Source of the DNA: Rhodospirillaceae bacterium MC!
Lineage (GTDB): Bacteria; Pseudomonadota; Alphaproteobacteria; MC1
NCBI GenBank assembly: GCA_002632265.1
Contig: NQOV01000007.1
Location: 271,512 to 335,511, forward strand
DNA length: 64,000 nucleotides
Direction of reading: 5' to 3'
The notes below the pieces were generated by a model. That model saw nothing but the letters and a program-made list of their open reading frames with translations. It ran no database searches and was not told where the DNA came from. Positions 45,477 through 55,472 of the stretch are shown one piece after another (the stretch's first letter is position 1; each line of letters begins with the position of its first letter). Position numbers and translations under genes: made by a program.

Positions 45477-47273
45477 ATGAAATATACAGGATCTCAAATC
45501 ATATTAGAAGTATTAAAAAGCGAAAAGGTAGATACAGTTTTCGGCTATCCAGGCGGTGCGGTTCTGCCCTTATATGATAAACTATATCACGAAAAAGATA
45601 TCCAACATATTTTAGTAAGACACGAGCAAGGTGGAACTCATGGGGCCGAGGGCTATGCCAAATCCACAGGCAAAGTTGGAGTTGTAATTTCCACATCGGG
45701 GCCAGGTGCTACCAACACGGTTACAGGTATCGCCGATGCCTATTTAGATTCGACTCCGCTGGTGGTTATCACAGGGCAAGTTGCCCGCCCTTTAATTGGT
45801 ACGGACGGCTTTCAAGAAACCGACATTGTAGGGATCACAAGCCCCATTACCAAATCCAATTCTCAAATCCGCAATATTGAAGATATCTACAAAACCCTAA
45901 GAAACGCCTTTCACATCGCCAGATCTGGCAGACCTGGTCCCGTTTTAGTTGATATCCCTAAGGATATCCAAGCGGGATCTATGGAATTTAATATCAAAGA
46001 TTTAGAAGAAGAATATAGAAAAGAATATCCTGATGATATCATAGAAATTCCGAGTTTAAGCTCTGATGATCTTGCAACAATCAAAGGAATAGTAAAAGAT
46101 CTCTCACTTGCAAAAAAACCCTACATATACACAGGTGGCGGATTACAAAATCAGCAAGCGTCAAAACTATTGCGTGAATTCCTAAAAATCGCAAAAATCC
46201 CCCATACATCGAGCTTTATGGGCTTGGGCGTAGTGGAAAATAGCAATGAGTATCATCTGGGATTCTTAGGTATGCACGGCACATACGAAGCGAATATGGC
46301 CTTGTATGAATGCGATTATTTACTATGTATGGGAGCAAGATTAAGCGATCGCACCACAGGACGAGTTAACAACTTCGCTAAAAATGCAAAATTCGCCCAC
46401 ATTGATATCGATGAAAACATGATAGATAAAATCAAACAATCAGATGTAAGCGTAGTTTCCGATAGTGCGGTAGCTTTAAAGGAAATCATCCGAGAATGGC
46501 AAGAACAAACTCAAAGCCAATCCCAAAGCCCAAGCTATAAGGATTGGTGGCAACAGATAGCAAAATGGAAAGAAAAAAACAGTTATGCCTACAAAAAAAC
46601 CGCCAATAATCATGCTCTTAAACCCCAAGAAGTTCTTGAACGTTTAGCCGAACACACTAAAGATATCAAAACCCACATCACCACCGAAGTGGGGCAACAT
46701 CAAATGTTCGTTGGTCAATTCTTCCCCCTAAACGAACCAAGATCACTAATCACATCAGGCGGATTAGGCACAATGGGCTTTGGTGTACCGTCATCCCTAG
46801 GGGTAGCGGTGGCGAATCCTGATAGCACTGTCTTATCCATCGCAGGAGACGGCTCATTCATGATGAACTTACAAGAATTAGCAACGATCCAAAGTTATAA
46901 TTTAAATGTAAAAACTATCATCTTTAACAATGCCACCTTAGGAATGGTCCACCAATGGCAAGACATCATTTATGAAGAACGTTTCTCCAGTTCCGAATTT
47001 AGCGAGCATACCAACGTACATCCTGATTTTATCAAACTCGGCGAAAGCTTTCACATGCCAAGCTCTCGAGTTACTCACATCGGCGAACTTGATGAACATT
47101 TGAAAAAAATGCTTGACCATAAAGGCGGATATCTTTTGGAAATTCTTATCGATCCTGATGAACATGTTATGCCCATGTTACCACCAGGTGCGTCAATCAA
47201 TGAGATGATTCTACGAGAGTTAGATTGCCAATCGGATTCTACTACCACCGAACATTCACAAGAAAAGAAATAG
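45477..47273 (+). CDS. ilvB: Acetolactate synthase, large subunit
   Basis: 598 residues, ThDP-dependent. The N-terminal domain has FGYPGGAVLPLYD and the catalytic Glu in RHEQGGTHGAEGYAKSTG. The FAD-like middle domain follows, and the ThDP motif GDGSFMMNLQELATI..FNNATLGMV is complete. It makes acetolactate (Val, Leu) and acetohydroxybutyrate (Ile). It is the first gene after the ilv attenuator, and ilvN follows. Confidence 0.97.
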   Translation: MKYTGSQIILEVLKSEKVDTVFGYPGGAVLPLYDKLYHEKDIQHILVRHEQGGTHGAEGYAKSTGKVGVVISTSGPGATNTVTGIADAYLDSTPLVVITGQVARPLIGTDGFQETDIVGITSPITKSNSQIRNIEDIYKTLRNAFHIARSGRPGPVLVDIPKDIQAGSMEFNIKDLEEEYRKEYPDDIIEIPSLSSDDLATIKGIVKDLSLAKKPYIYTGGGLQNQQASKLLREFLKIAKIPHTSSFMGLGVVENSNEYHLGFLGMHGTYEANMALYECDYLLCMGARLSDRTTGRVNNFAKNAKFAHIDIDENMIDKIKQSDVSVVSDSAVALKEIIREWQEQTQSQSQSPSYKDWWQQIAKWKEKNSYAYKKTANNHALKPQEVLERLAEHTKDIKTHITTEVGQHQMFVGQFFPLNEPRSLITSGGLGTMGFGVPSSLGVAVANPDSTVLSIAGDGSFMMNLQELATIQSYNLNVKTIIFNNATLGMVHQWQDIIYEERFSSSEFSEHTNVHPDFIKLGESFHMPSSRVTHIGELDEHLKKMLDHKGGYLLEILIDPDEHVMPMLPPGASINEMILRELDCQSDSTTTEHSQEKK

Positions 47274-47285
47274 GAGGAAAAAATA

Positions 47286-47861
47286 ATGAACTCAAAAAAC
47301 ACACAAGAAAATCCAAAAGAAAATACAGCAATAAATAACGACAAAACTATTTTTGAAATTGTTACACTGGATCGCCCAGGGATTTTAGCTCGTATTTCCA
47401 ACATTATCTCATCACGTTGGATAGGAATTAAAAATCTCTCTACTACTTTGGTAAATGAGAAAAAGGGCTTATATCGTATCTTAATTAGTTCCGATAAAAT
47501 GGAGAAAACAAAACGCTTACAAATGTTTAAGCAATTTTCTCGCATTGTGCCAGTCATGAAAGTTACAGAATTAGAAGAAAACCAAATCATCCAGCGTGAG
47601 ATCGCACTCGTCAAAATCATTGGCGATGCTGATACTCGTTCGCAAACTCTAGCATTAGCGGAAAATTATAGGGCCTATCCCATTGATCTCCGTGGTAACG
47701 CCTTAGTTTTTGAAATCCAAGGAACAAGCGATAGCATAGATAAATTTATAAGAGAAATGTCTCATTTAGGTTTAACTGAATATTCTCGTTCTGGTACGGT
47801 AGCTATTAACCGTGGTGAAGTAACCATATTTGATGATCTTGATCCCAAATATAAGTTATAA
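47286..47861 (+). CDS. ilvN: Acetolactate synthase, small regulatory subunit
   Basis: 191 residues. An N-terminal ACT domain (IVTLDRPGILARISNIISSRWIGIKNLSTT) binds Val as feedback inhibitor; the second half is the ALS_ss_C domain (EIALVKIIGDADTRSQTLALAE). About 20 extra Asn/Lys-rich residues precede the ACT domain. AGGAGG lies nine bases before the ATG, one of the strongest ribosome sites in the window. Confidence 0.95.
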   Translation: MNSKNTQENPKENTAINNDKTIFEIVTLDRPGILARISNIISSRWIGIKNLSTTLVNEKKGLYRILISSDKMEKTKRLQMFKQFSRIVPVMKVTELEENQIIQREIALVKIIGDADTRSQTLALAENYRAYPIDLRGNALVFEIQGTSDSIDKFIREMSHLGLTEYSRSGTVAINRGEVTIFDDLDPKYKL

Positions 47862-47952
47862 AAAATAATACTAAAGATAGCAAATAACAACAATAATCTA
47901 TTGTATCTACATAGATTATACAGATAAAATATTCATTTGAAGAGGTTTTAAA

Positions 47953-48966
47953 ATGAAAGTACATTACGATAAAGATTGTGATATCGAATTAATCAAAGGC
48001 AAAAACGTAACTATATTAGGTTATGGTTCTCAAGGTCATGCTCATGCCCTAAACTTAAAAGAATCAGGTGTTAAATCTTTAACTGTTGGTTTACGTCCGA
48101 ATTCTCCGTCTGTTGCTAAGGCAGAAAAAGAAGGCTTAGTTGTTAAAGATCTTGTTGACGCTGTTAAAGACGCTGATGTTATCATGATCCTAACTCCTGA
48201 TGAAATTCAAAGCGATATCTATAAAGCAGTAATCCAAGACAACGCTAAACAAGGTGTAACTCTTGCATTCGCTCATGGTTTAGCTATTCATTTCGGCTTA
48301 ATTACTCCAAGAGATGATATGAGCGTTATCATGATCGCTCCTAAGGGACCAGGTCATACAGTACGTTCGGAATATAAAATAGGTGGCGGTGTACCTTGTT
48401 TGATCGCTGTATATGCAGATAAAACAGGCAATTCTCAAGAACTGGCTTTATCTTATGCTACCGCTATCGGTGGATCTAAAGGTGGAGTACTAGAAACATC
48501 ATTTAGAGAAGAATGTGAAACAGATCTATTCGGTGAACAAGTTGTATTATGTGGTGGTTTAACATCTCTAATCCAAGCAGGTTTTGAAACTCTTGTGGAA
48601 GACGGCTACGCTCCAGAAATGGCTTATTTTGAATGTATCCATGAAGTTAAACTAATCGTAGATCTTATTTATGAAGGCGGTATGGCTAACATGCGTTATT
48701 CCATTTCAAACACTGCAGAATTCGGCGATTATGTATCAGGCGAGCGTGTTGTACCTCTTGAGAAAACAAAAAGACGTATGAAAAAAGTCCTTAAGGAAAT
48801 CCAAAATGGCTCATTCGTAAACGCTTTCTTAAACGATTACAGAGTAGGTCAGCCAAAACTTAAAGCAGAACGTAATCTATGCGAAAGACACGACATGGAA
48901 CAAGTTGGTAAAAAACTACGCTCTATGATGCCATGGATTGCTAAAAAAGCATTAGTTAAAAAATAA
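47953..48966 (+). CDS. ilvC: Ketol-acid reductoisomerase (class I)
   Basis: 337 residues, short class I form. The NADP loop is [39 protein letters not shown] is the family signature, and the Mg-binding Asp/Glu lie in [17 protein letters not shown] and [20 protein letters not shown]. It converts acetolactate to dihydroxyisovalerate. A small hairpin (47894-47920) lies upstream, and a large hairpin follows the gene. Confidence 0.97.
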   Translation: MKVHYDKDCDIELIKGKNVTILGYGSQGHAHALNLKESGVKSLTVGLRPNSPSVAKAEKEGLVVKDLVDAVKDADVIMILTPDEIQSDIYKAVIQDNAKQGVTLAFAHGLAIHFGLITPRDDMSVIMIAPKGPGHTVRSEYKIGGGVPCLIAVYADKTGNSQELALSYATAIGGSKGGVLETSFREECETDLFGEQVVLCGGLTSLIQAGFETLVEDGYAPEMAYFECIHEVKLIVDLIYEGGMANMRYSISNTAEFGDYVSGERVVPLEKTKRRMKKVLKEIQNGSFVNAFLNDYRVGQPKLKAERNLCERHDMEQVGKKLRSMMPWIAKKALVKK

Positions 48967-49000
48967 TATCTAACTTTAGTTATTTATTATTTTACACATG

Positions 49001-49038
49001 TAAAGCTTTCATTCGTAAGATAATGAATGAAAGCTTTA
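49001..49038 (+). terminator. Strong stem-loop after ilvC
   Basis: TAAAGCTTTCATTC (49001-49014) and GAATGAAAGCTTTA (49025-49038) form a perfect 14-bp stem with a 10-base loop. No T tract follows, so it may be an RNA-processing or stabilising element rather than a full terminator. Confidence 0.5.
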
Positions 49039-49085
49039 TAGTGGCTATCAATTACCAAACTCAATCACACAGGGGGAACAATACT

Positions 49086-49961
49086 ATGAATATGAACGAA
49101 ATGCAATCAATTGTATGGATGGACGGAGAGTTCATTGAAAATACCAACGCTAAAGTACATTTTTTCACTAGCACGCTACATTATGGATCATCAGTTTTTG
49201 AAGGTACAAGAGCATACAACGGTAAGATTTTTAAAGAAAAAGAACACAATATAAGATTATATAAATCTGCCGAAATCATTCAGCTCAAGCCTAAAATATC
49301 ACTGGAAGAATTTACAAAAATCCAACGTGAAGTCATGGCTCGCAATAATTTAACAGATTGTTACATCCGCCCCTTAATTTGGTTTGGTCCGGAAACCATG
49401 GGTTTAAAAACCGCCAATAACGAAACCCATATGGCTATCGCAGCATGGGAATGGGGTACTTATTTCTCCGAAGATCTGGTAGAAACAGGCTTGCGTTTAA
49501 CATGGTCCGAGTGGCGACGTCCCGATCCTAAAACCGCCCCAAGTGTGGCAAAGGCTGGCGGGTTATATATGATCTGTTCCATGTCTAAAAACCAAGCAGT
49601 GCAAAGGGGGTATGATGATGCTTTAATGTTAGATTATCGTGGATACATCGCCGAATGTACCGCAGCGAATGTCTTTTTCATCCGTGGTAAGAACATCATT
49701 ACCCCAAAAGCTGATTGCTTTTTAAACGGTATTACACGCCAAACTATCATCAACGAGATCGCTCCTGCCTTAGGATACAATATCATCGAACGTCATATTT
49801 TACCAGAAGAACTGGGCGAGTTCGAACAATGTTTCATCACAGGCACAGCCACCGAAGTTATGCCAGTAGGCGAAGTGGACGAAATAAAATTCAAAGTAGG
49901 TAAAGAAGTACTAGAGATACGCAATTCCTTTAGATCCCTAACCATCCACCCTAACTCATAA
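49086..49961 (+). CDS. ilvE: Branched-chain amino acid aminotransferase
   Basis: 291 residues, fold-type IV PLP enzyme: STLHYGSSVFEGTRAYNG, YIRPLIWFGPETMGL, PLP Lys in SVAKAGGLYMICSM, GYIAECTAANVFFI, and the cofactor-phosphate loop CFITGTATEVMPVGEV. It transaminates the 2-oxo acids to Val, Leu and Ile. The frame extends to 49023, but that start lies inside the ilvC stem-loop; ATG 49086 has AGGGGGA nine bases upstream and gives the normal N-terminus. Confidence 0.95.
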   Translation: MNMNEMQSIVWMDGEFIENTNAKVHFFTSTLHYGSSVFEGTRAYNGKIFKEKEHNIRLYKSAEIIQLKPKISLEEFTKIQREVMARNNLTDCYIRPLIWFGPETMGLKTANNETHMAIAAWEWGTYFSEDLVETGLRLTWSEWRRPDPKTAPSVAKAGGLYMICSMSKNQAVQRGYDDALMLDYRGYIAECTAANVFFIRGKNIITPKADCFLNGITRQTIINEIAPALGYNIIERHILPEELGEFEQCFITGTATEVMPVGEVDEIKFKVGKEVLEIRNSFRSLTIHPNS

Positions 49962-50040
49962 TCGTAACCATAACCCCAACCCAATCCCACAATCCCAATC
50001 ACAACCTAATCCCAACAAGAAATAAGTAAGGAATATCAGA
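49962..50040. other. C-rich, G-poor spacer between ilvE and ilvD
   Basis: AACCCCAACCCAATCCCACA and similar AATCCC strings fill about 80 bases with almost no G. This is unusual in an AT-rich genome and resembles the unstructured, C-rich RNA that Rho binds. Similar A/C-rich spacers precede leuB and leuC. Confidence 0.45.
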
Positions 50041-51864
50041 ATGCCCGAATATCGTTCTAATTTTTTTAAAAAACGCCATATGGCAGGAGCAAGAGCCTTA
50101 TGGCGTGCCACTGGAGCATATGAAACAGATAAGCCCTTAATAGCGGTAGTAAATTCATATTCAGAGTTTGTCGCTGGTCATGTTCATTTAAACGAGGCAG
50201 GAGCTTACATTAAAGAAGAGATCATCAAAGCAGGCGGAATCCCTAAGGAATTCAATACTATCGCCATAGATGACGGTATCGCCATGGGCCATGACGGCAT
50301 GCTTTATTCATTACCCTCTCGAGATCTTATCGCCGATAGTGTGGAATATGTAGTAAACGCCCACCGTGTGGACGCTATGATCTGCGTTACCAATTGCGAT
50401 AAAATTACCCCAGGTATGTTAATGGCAAGTATGCGTTTAAATATTCCTACTATTTTTGTGTCAGGTGGACCTATGGAAGCAGGTAAAGGCATCGTCGACG
50501 GTAAGGAAAAAACCCTTGATCTTGTTGATATCATGGTGGCCGCAGGCGATGAAAATCTATCAGATAAACAGGTGGAAGAATTTGAAGAAATCGGTTGCCC
50601 AACTTGTGGATCATGTTCAGGAATGTTCACCGCCAATTCCATGAATTGTCTAACCGAAGCTTTAGGGCTAGGATTACCAGGGAATGGTACATTAATCGCC
50701 ACCCATAAATTACGCAAAGATCTAATGAAACGAGCGTCCCATAAGATTGTAGAAATCACCAAAGATTACTATGAAAACGATAACGCTAAAGTACTACCAC
50801 GCTCTATCGCCACTAGGGACGCTTTCCTTAATGCCATGAAAGTGGATCTTGCAATCGGTGGCTCTACCAATACGGTTTTACACTTATTAGCTATCGCCAA
50901 CGAGGCAGGAGCTGATTTCGCCATAGAAGATATTAACGAACTATCAAAAACAAGCCCGAATTTATGTAAGGTTTCGCCATCATCGAAATATCATATGGAA
51001 GATGTCCATTTAGCGGGTGGTATATGGCGTGTAATCGGCGAGCTAGCGAAAAAAGGAATTTTAAACACAAGCATTCCCATGGTACATTCCCCAAGCATAG
51101 CCCAAGCCATAGAAGAATACGATATCAACAATCCTAAAGTAAGTGCATATGCTAAACAGATGTATTCATCAGCACCTAAAGGAATCGTAGGAACAAAAGC
51201 ATTTTCCCATGAAACCTACGCTCAAGTGCCAATTGATGAAAAAACAGGATGTATCCGTAGTGTGGATCATGCCTATTCACAGGACGGCGGATTAGCGGTG
51301 TTATTTGGTAATCTAGCCGAACAAGGTTGCGTAGTGAAATCCGCAGGAGTGAAAGACGGTATTAAGCATTATACAGGACGAGCGATTATCTGCGAAAGCC
51401 AAGAAGAAGCCAACGCACGTATTTTAGGCGAAGCTCAAGAGGGCGATGTGGTAGTGATTCGCTACGAAGGCCCTAAGGGCGGACCAGGTATGCAAGAAAT
51501 GCTATATCCTACAAGCTATCTTATTTCTAGGGGTATCGATCACAACTGTGCCTTAATTACCGACGGTAGATTCTCTGGTGGATCATCAGGCTTATCGGTA
51601 GGACACATTTCCCCAGAAGCAGGCGACGGCGGTATTATCGCTCTTGTGGAAGAGGGCGACATGATCGAAATAGATATCCCCAACCGCAGTATCACCCTAA
51701 AGGTAAGTGATGAAGAGTTAGCACAACGTCGTAAAAAAGAAGAACAACGAGGATCACAAGCATATACTCCTAAAAAGCCCCGTGAAAGAGCTGTCTCTAA
51801 AGCTTTACAACTCTACGCCAAATTCGCCACCAACGCCTCAAAAGGCGGTGTACGAGAAATTTAG
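50041..51864 (+). CDS. ilvD: Dihydroxy-acid dehydratase
   Basis: 607 residues, IlvD/Edd family. The Fe-S ligand Cys are in [14 protein letters not shown] and [25 protein letters not shown], the Asp/Glu Mg site [12 protein letters not shown] and the C-terminal [23 protein letters not shown] are standard. It dehydrates the dihydroxy acids to 2-oxoisovalerate and 2-oxo-3-methylvalerate. Oxygen-sensitive cluster type cannot be read directly. Tail [14 protein letters not shown] is slightly longer than many. Confidence 0.97.
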   Translation: MPEYRSNFFKKRHMAGARALWRATGAYETDKPLIAVVNSYSEFVAGHVHLNEAGAYIKEEIIKAGGIPKEFNTIAIDDGIAMGHDGMLYSLPSRDLIADSVEYVVNAHRVDAMICVTNCDKITPGMLMASMRLNIPTIFVSGGPMEAGKGIVDGKEKTLDLVDIMVAAGDENLSDKQVEEFEEIGCPTCGSCSGMFTANSMNCLTEALGLGLPGNGTLIATHKLRKDLMKRASHKIVEITKDYYENDNAKVLPRSIATRDAFLNAMKVDLAIGGSTNTVLHLLAIANEAGADFAIEDINELSKTSPNLCKVSPSSKYHMEDVHLAGGIWRVIGELAKKGILNTSIPMVHSPSIAQAIEEYDINNPKVSAYAKQMYSSAPKGIVGTKAFSHETYAQVPIDEKTGCIRSVDHAYSQDGGLAVLFGNLAEQGCVVKSAGVKDGIKHYTGRAIICESQEEANARILGEAQEGDVVVIRYEGPKGGPGMQEMLYPTSYLISRGIDHNCALITDGRFSGGSSGLSVGHISPEAGDGGIIALVEEGDMIEIDIPNRSITLKVSDEELAQRRKKEEQRGSQAYTPKKPRERAVSKALQLYAKFATNASKGGVREI

Positions 51865-51928
51865 CTAGCAAGCTTTAGGATATTATGCTACAATATGGCA
51901 AAACATCCAGATAACATCAACCATATTA

Positions 51929-51960
51929 ACATTAACCACAACATTAACCACATTAACCAC
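51929..51960. repeat. Short direct repeat ACATTAACCAC before leuB
   Basis: Three near-identical 9-12 base units (ACATTAACCAC at 51929, AACATTAACCAC at 51940, ATTAACCAC at 51952) in the 127-base ilvD-leuB spacer, which is A/C-rich and G-poor. Confidence 0.5.
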
Positions 51961-51991
51961 AACAACATAAAAATCAAAAGGAATTAGATTT

Positions 51992-53098
51992 ATGAGTTAC
52001 AACGTTTTATTATTACCAGGGGATGGCATTGGGCCAGAATTATTAAGCCAAGTTAAAAAAGTATCTAACTTTTTAGAAGATAAAATGGATCTTAAAATTA
52101 ACTACGATGAAGCCGATATCGGTGGTGTAGCCATTGATAATCATGGCAATCCCTTACCGCAAGCAACTATCGACAAAGCCAAAAAAGCCGACGCCGTTTT
52201 ACTTACCGCCATTGGTGGCGATAAATGGGCAAATGTTGATTTTGATATCCGTCCTGAAGCGGGATTGTTGGGGATTCGCAAAGAAATGGGCTTATATGCC
52301 AACTTACGCCCTGCCCTAGTGTTCGACGCTTTAGCCGATAGCTCGAGCCTTAAAAAGGAGCTTGTATCAGGTTTAGATTTAATGATCGTTCGTGAATTAA
52401 CAGGCGGTATTTATTTCGGTAGCCCTGCAGGAATCGAAACAAGAAACGGCGAAAAAGTAGGCTTTAATACTCTAATCTACTCGGAAAGCGAAATCGAACG
52501 AATCGCCCATGTTGCCTTTAAATTAGCCATGCAACGTGATAAAAAACTCTGCTCGGTTGATAAAGCAAATGTCTTGAATGTCATGGTTTTATGGCGTGAA
52601 GTTGTAACTCGTATATCTAAGGAATATCCACAAGTGGAATTATCGCATTTATATGTTGATAATGCGTCAATGCAACTGGTTCGCAATCCAAAGCAATTTG
52701 ATACCATGCTTATGGGCAACATGTTCGGCGATATTCTATCGGATACCGCCTCAATGCTGACAGGATCATTAGGGATGTTACCGTCAGCGTCCTTAGGCGA
52801 TACCAATCCAAGCACAGGCAAGCAATCGGCATTGTACGAACCTGTCCACGGTTCAGCTCCTGATATCGCAGGGCAGAACAAGGCGAATCCACTAGCTCAA
52901 CTATTATCATTTTCCATGATGTTAAGATACTCATTTAATGAAGTTAAATCAGCTGATCTCTTAGAAAAAGCTATCCAAAACACTCTTTCCAAAAATATCC
53001 GCACAACAGATATTTCCAATCCAACAAGTGTGATAGTCGGCACACAAGAAATGGGCGATGCTGTAGTAAAAGAAATGAGTGAACTATTAAATAAATAA
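51992..53098 (+). CDS. leuB: 3-isopropylmalate dehydrogenase
   Basis: 368 residues, beta-decarboxylating dehydrogenase family. [19 protein letters not shown], the NAD and substrate motifs [12 protein letters not shown], the Arg/Lys motif [22 protein letters not shown], the metal Asp in [24 protein letters not shown] and [20 protein letters not shown]. It makes the leucine 2-oxo acid. Closing gene of the branched-chain cluster, separated from leuA by 10 kb. It probably also oxidises the methylmalate of a citramalate route. Confidence 0.97.
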   Translation: MSYNVLLLPGDGIGPELLSQVKKVSNFLEDKMDLKINYDEADIGGVAIDNHGNPLPQATIDKAKKADAVLLTAIGGDKWANVDFDIRPEAGLLGIRKEMGLYANLRPALVFDALADSSSLKKELVSGLDLMIVRELTGGIYFGSPAGIETRNGEKVGFNTLIYSESEIERIAHVAFKLAMQRDKKLCSVDKANVLNVMVLWREVVTRISKEYPQVELSHLYVDNASMQLVRNPKQFDTMLMGNMFGDILSDTASMLTGSLGMLPSASLGDTNPSTGKQSALYEPVHGSAPDIAGQNKANPLAQLLSFSMMLRYSFNEVKSADLLEKAIQNTLSKNIRTTDISNPTSVIVGTQEMGDAVVKEMSELLNK

Positions 53099-53110
53099 AA
53101 GTAACTTAAA

Positions 53111-53147
53111 CATGCTAAGTTATCTAACATATATTTAATTTAGCATG
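53111..53147 (+). terminator. Hairpin after leuB
   Basis: CATGCTAA (53111-53118) and TTAGCATG (53140-53147) form an 8-bp stem with a 21-base AT loop. The tail is only moderately T-rich. It marks the end of the amino acid cluster. Confidence 0.4.
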
Positions 53148-53381
53148 CGAATTTATATGATATATAAGCTTAATAATCAATTTAACACGCTAACTTATTC
53201 CATATATTAACTTATTTAAATCTTAATTTGTTTGACATATCAGCTTGTTTTTATATATTATTTTGTTTGACATATTAACTTATTTCAGATATTAATTTAT
53301 TTTTTCTTACTCTTAAATCTAGGTTTTACACTTTTTATATGTATGTTATCTCTTTAAATAAAAAGAAATAAAAAAAATAAG
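53148..53381. repeat. AT-rich spacer with direct repeats upstream of rpsA
   Basis: TTTGTTTGACATAT occurs at 53227 and again at 53262 (period 35), amid several TTAACTTATT-like units. Both contain TTGACA-type -35 boxes. No open frame is seen. Confidence 0.45.
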
Positions 53382-53410
53382 TTGATTTATTGGTTAATTT
53401 ATATTATGAT
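53382..53410 (+). promoter_or_regulatory. Promoter of rpsA
   Basis: TTGATT (53382-53387), 17-base spacer, TATGAT (53405-53410). It lies about 150 bases before the rpsA start, leaving a long leader. Confidence 0.55.
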
Positions 53411-53419
53411 ATGAGTTAC

Positions 53420-53560
53420 AGTATTTATTCTAAGCAACACAAGAAAGCTTTATAACTGCCTGCGAGCCATTGGAATAAGTACAACTATTATGCGTGGCAG
53501 AAGACTTGCGGAACCAACCGTTAGCCATTACAACAACAATTTGAAAAGGTATAGTATACT
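53420..53560 (+). promoter_or_regulatory. Possible structured leader of rpsA mRNA
   Basis: The leader is clearly richer in G and C than its surroundings. CTGCC (53456) can pair with GGCAG (53496), with GCGAGCC and GCGTGGC on the inner sides, and a second block TTGCGGAACCAACC follows. S1 is known to repress its own mRNA in enteric bacteria through leader structure. That role here is inference. Confidence 0.35.
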
Positions 53561-55234
53561 ATGTCAGAAACAGACTTCGGTAACTTCGATGAATTATTCA
53601 ACGAAATGTATGGAGAAGCAGAAAACTTCGAACATACAGTACAAAAAGGTACAGTATTAGCAACATCTAAGGATTTTATTACAGTAGATGTTGGCTTAAA
53701 ATCAGAGGGCGTTATTCCCGTTCGTGAATTCGGTATTAATAACGAGGCAGAAGAATTAAAAGTAGGCGATGTTATTGATGTATTCGTAACACGTTATGAA
53801 GATAAAGACGGTCGCATTCAATTAAGCCGTGATAAAGCTCGCCGTGAAGAATCTTGGACAGCTCTAGAAACTTCTCTAGAAAAAGCCGAATTGGTTGAAG
53901 GTGTTATCAACAACCGAGTTAAAGGTGGCTTTACTGTTGATCTTAATGGTGCAATCGCATTCTTACCAGGTTCGCAAGTTGATATTCATCCTGTACGTGA
54001 TATTGCTACATTAATCGATCATCGTTTCACATTCCAAATTTTAAAAATGGATCGTCAACGCTCTAACATTGTTGTTTCTCGTCGTGCGGTACTTGAAGGC
54101 GAACGTGTTGAACAACGTAATGAGTTAATGAGTCAATTATCAGAAGGTCAAGTACTTAAAGGTATCGTTAAAAACATCACAGATTACGGTGTATTCGTTG
54201 ATCTTGGTGGGATTGATGGTTTACTACACATTACTGATATTTCTTGGACACGTATTAATCATCCGTCAGAAGTTTTAACAATTGGTCAAGAAGTTGAAGT
54301 ACAAGTTATTCGCTTTAACGAGCAAACTCATCGTATTAGCTTAGGCATGAAACAACTTCAAGACGATCCTTGGAAAGATATCATGGCACGCTTTACTCAA
54401 GGTAAAGAACTTCAAGGTAAAATTACCAACATTACCGATTACGGTGCTTTTGTTAGCTTAGAACAAGGTGTTGAAGGTTTAGTTCACGTTTCAGAAATGA
54501 GCTGGACACGTAAAAACATTCATCCATCTAAGTTTGTTACTGCTGATCAAGATGTTAGCGTTAAAGTTATGGCTGTTGATGAAGAACGTCGCCGTATTAG
54601 TTTAAGTATTAAACAGTGTCTACCAAATCCTTGGGAAGATTTCTCTGCTAAGCATAAAGTGGGCGATATCATTAAAGGACCTATCAAAACAATTACCGAA
54701 TTCGGTTTATTTGTTGGGCTTAATGAAGATCTTGACGGTATGGTACATCTATCTGATCTTAGCTGGACAGAAGACGGCGAAAAACTAATCAAAACATACA
54801 AAAAAGGCGAAGAAATCGAAGCTAAAATTTTAACTATCGATATTGAAAAAGAACGTTTAAGCTTAGGTATTAAACAGCTTTTATCTGATCCATTCGCTGA
54901 TGCTGGTATTGCTAAAGGTGCATCTGTTAAAGGTACGATTACAGGCGTTGAAGATGACGCTTTAACCGTTGATCTTGCAGAAGGTATCGTTGGTGTTATC
55001 GCTCGTAATGATGTGGCTAAAGGTAAGGATCTTGATTCTTACAAAAATGGCGAAGAAGTTGAAGCGTTAGTTATTTCTATCGATTCAAAACATAGCCGTG
55101 TAACTTTATCGGTTAAAGCACAAGATCGTGCCGACGAAAAAGAAGCTATGGCAAAACACAATAGCGATACTTCAACCCAAGACTCATCTACTACTCTTGG
55201 CGATGTATTTGGTAAAGCTTTAAATAAAAAATAA
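53561..55234 (+). CDS. rpsA: 30S ribosomal protein S1
   Basis: 557 residues with six S1 (OB-fold) repeats, the Gram-negative layout. Repeats 3-6 show the typical GKITNITDYGAFVSLEQGVE and GLVHVSEMSW pattern (GVDGLLHITDISW-like in repeat 3). It binds mRNA leaders and helps 30S load on structured or weak-SD messages. It has a strong promoter, long leader and a strong terminator. Codon use leans to GGT/GTT/CGT forms, as expected for a highly expressed gene. Confidence 0.97.
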   Translation: MSETDFGNFDELFNEMYGEAENFEHTVQKGTVLATSKDFITVDVGLKSEGVIPVREFGINNEAEELKVGDVIDVFVTRYEDKDGRIQLSRDKARREESWTALETSLEKAELVEGVINNRVKGGFTVDLNGAIAFLPGSQVDIHPVRDIATLIDHRFTFQILKMDRQRSNIVVSRRAVLEGERVEQRNELMSQLSEGQVLKGIVKNITDYGVFVDLGGIDGLLHITDISWTRINHPSEVLTIGQEVEVQVIRFNEQTHRISLGMKQLQDDPWKDIMARFTQGKELQGKITNITDYGAFVSLEQGVEGLVHVSEMSWTRKNIHPSKFVTADQDVSVKVMAVDEERRRISLSIKQCLPNPWEDFSAKHKVGDIIKGPIKTITEFGLFVGLNEDLDGMVHLSDLSWTEDGEKLIKTYKKGEEIEAKILTIDIEKERLSLGIKQLLSDPFADAGIAKGASVKGTITGVEDDALTVDLAEGIVGVIARNDVAKGKDLDSYKNGEEVEALVISIDSKHSRVTLSVKAQDRADEKEAMAKHNSDTSTQDSSTTLGDVFGKALNKK

Positions 55235-55255
55235 TTTTACATTTAAAGTATTTTC

Positions 55256-55303
55256 ATAAAACTCTCTATTTTTAATTCTTTGAAGATAGAGAGTTTTATT
55301 GTT
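55256..55303 (+). terminator. Intrinsic terminator after rpsA
   Basis: ATAAAACTCTCTAT (55256-55269) and ATAGAGAGTTTTAT (55286-55299) form a perfect 14-bp stem followed by T-rich sequence. Confidence 0.8.
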
Positions 55304-55402
55304 TAAAACTTTTAAAATTCAACCACTTATTCACGATGTTTAACAAGAGATTAATTTTTTCTTTTAATCTATCTTAAATTGTTTTATTATATAGTTATAT
55401 TT

Positions 55403-55423
55403 AGCCCTAATTTAAGGTGCATA
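55403..55423. repeat. Dispersed repeat, solo arm 6
   Basis: AGCCCTAATTTAAGGTGCAT matches the reverse complement of the left arm of copy 5 (42971-42991) over about 20 bases. It lies 50 bases before the sucA-like gene and has no partner arm nearby. Confidence 0.55.
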
Positions 55424-55472
55424 CCTAAAATCTTTAGCACGCCCACCATAAAAAAGAAAGTTTAGTTGTTAC

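Noticed and set aside
49023..49085. Upstream start for ilvE
   Set aside because: It lies inside the stem-loop after ilvC, lacks a ribosome site and adds residues absent from the family; ATG 49086 has a strong ribosome site.
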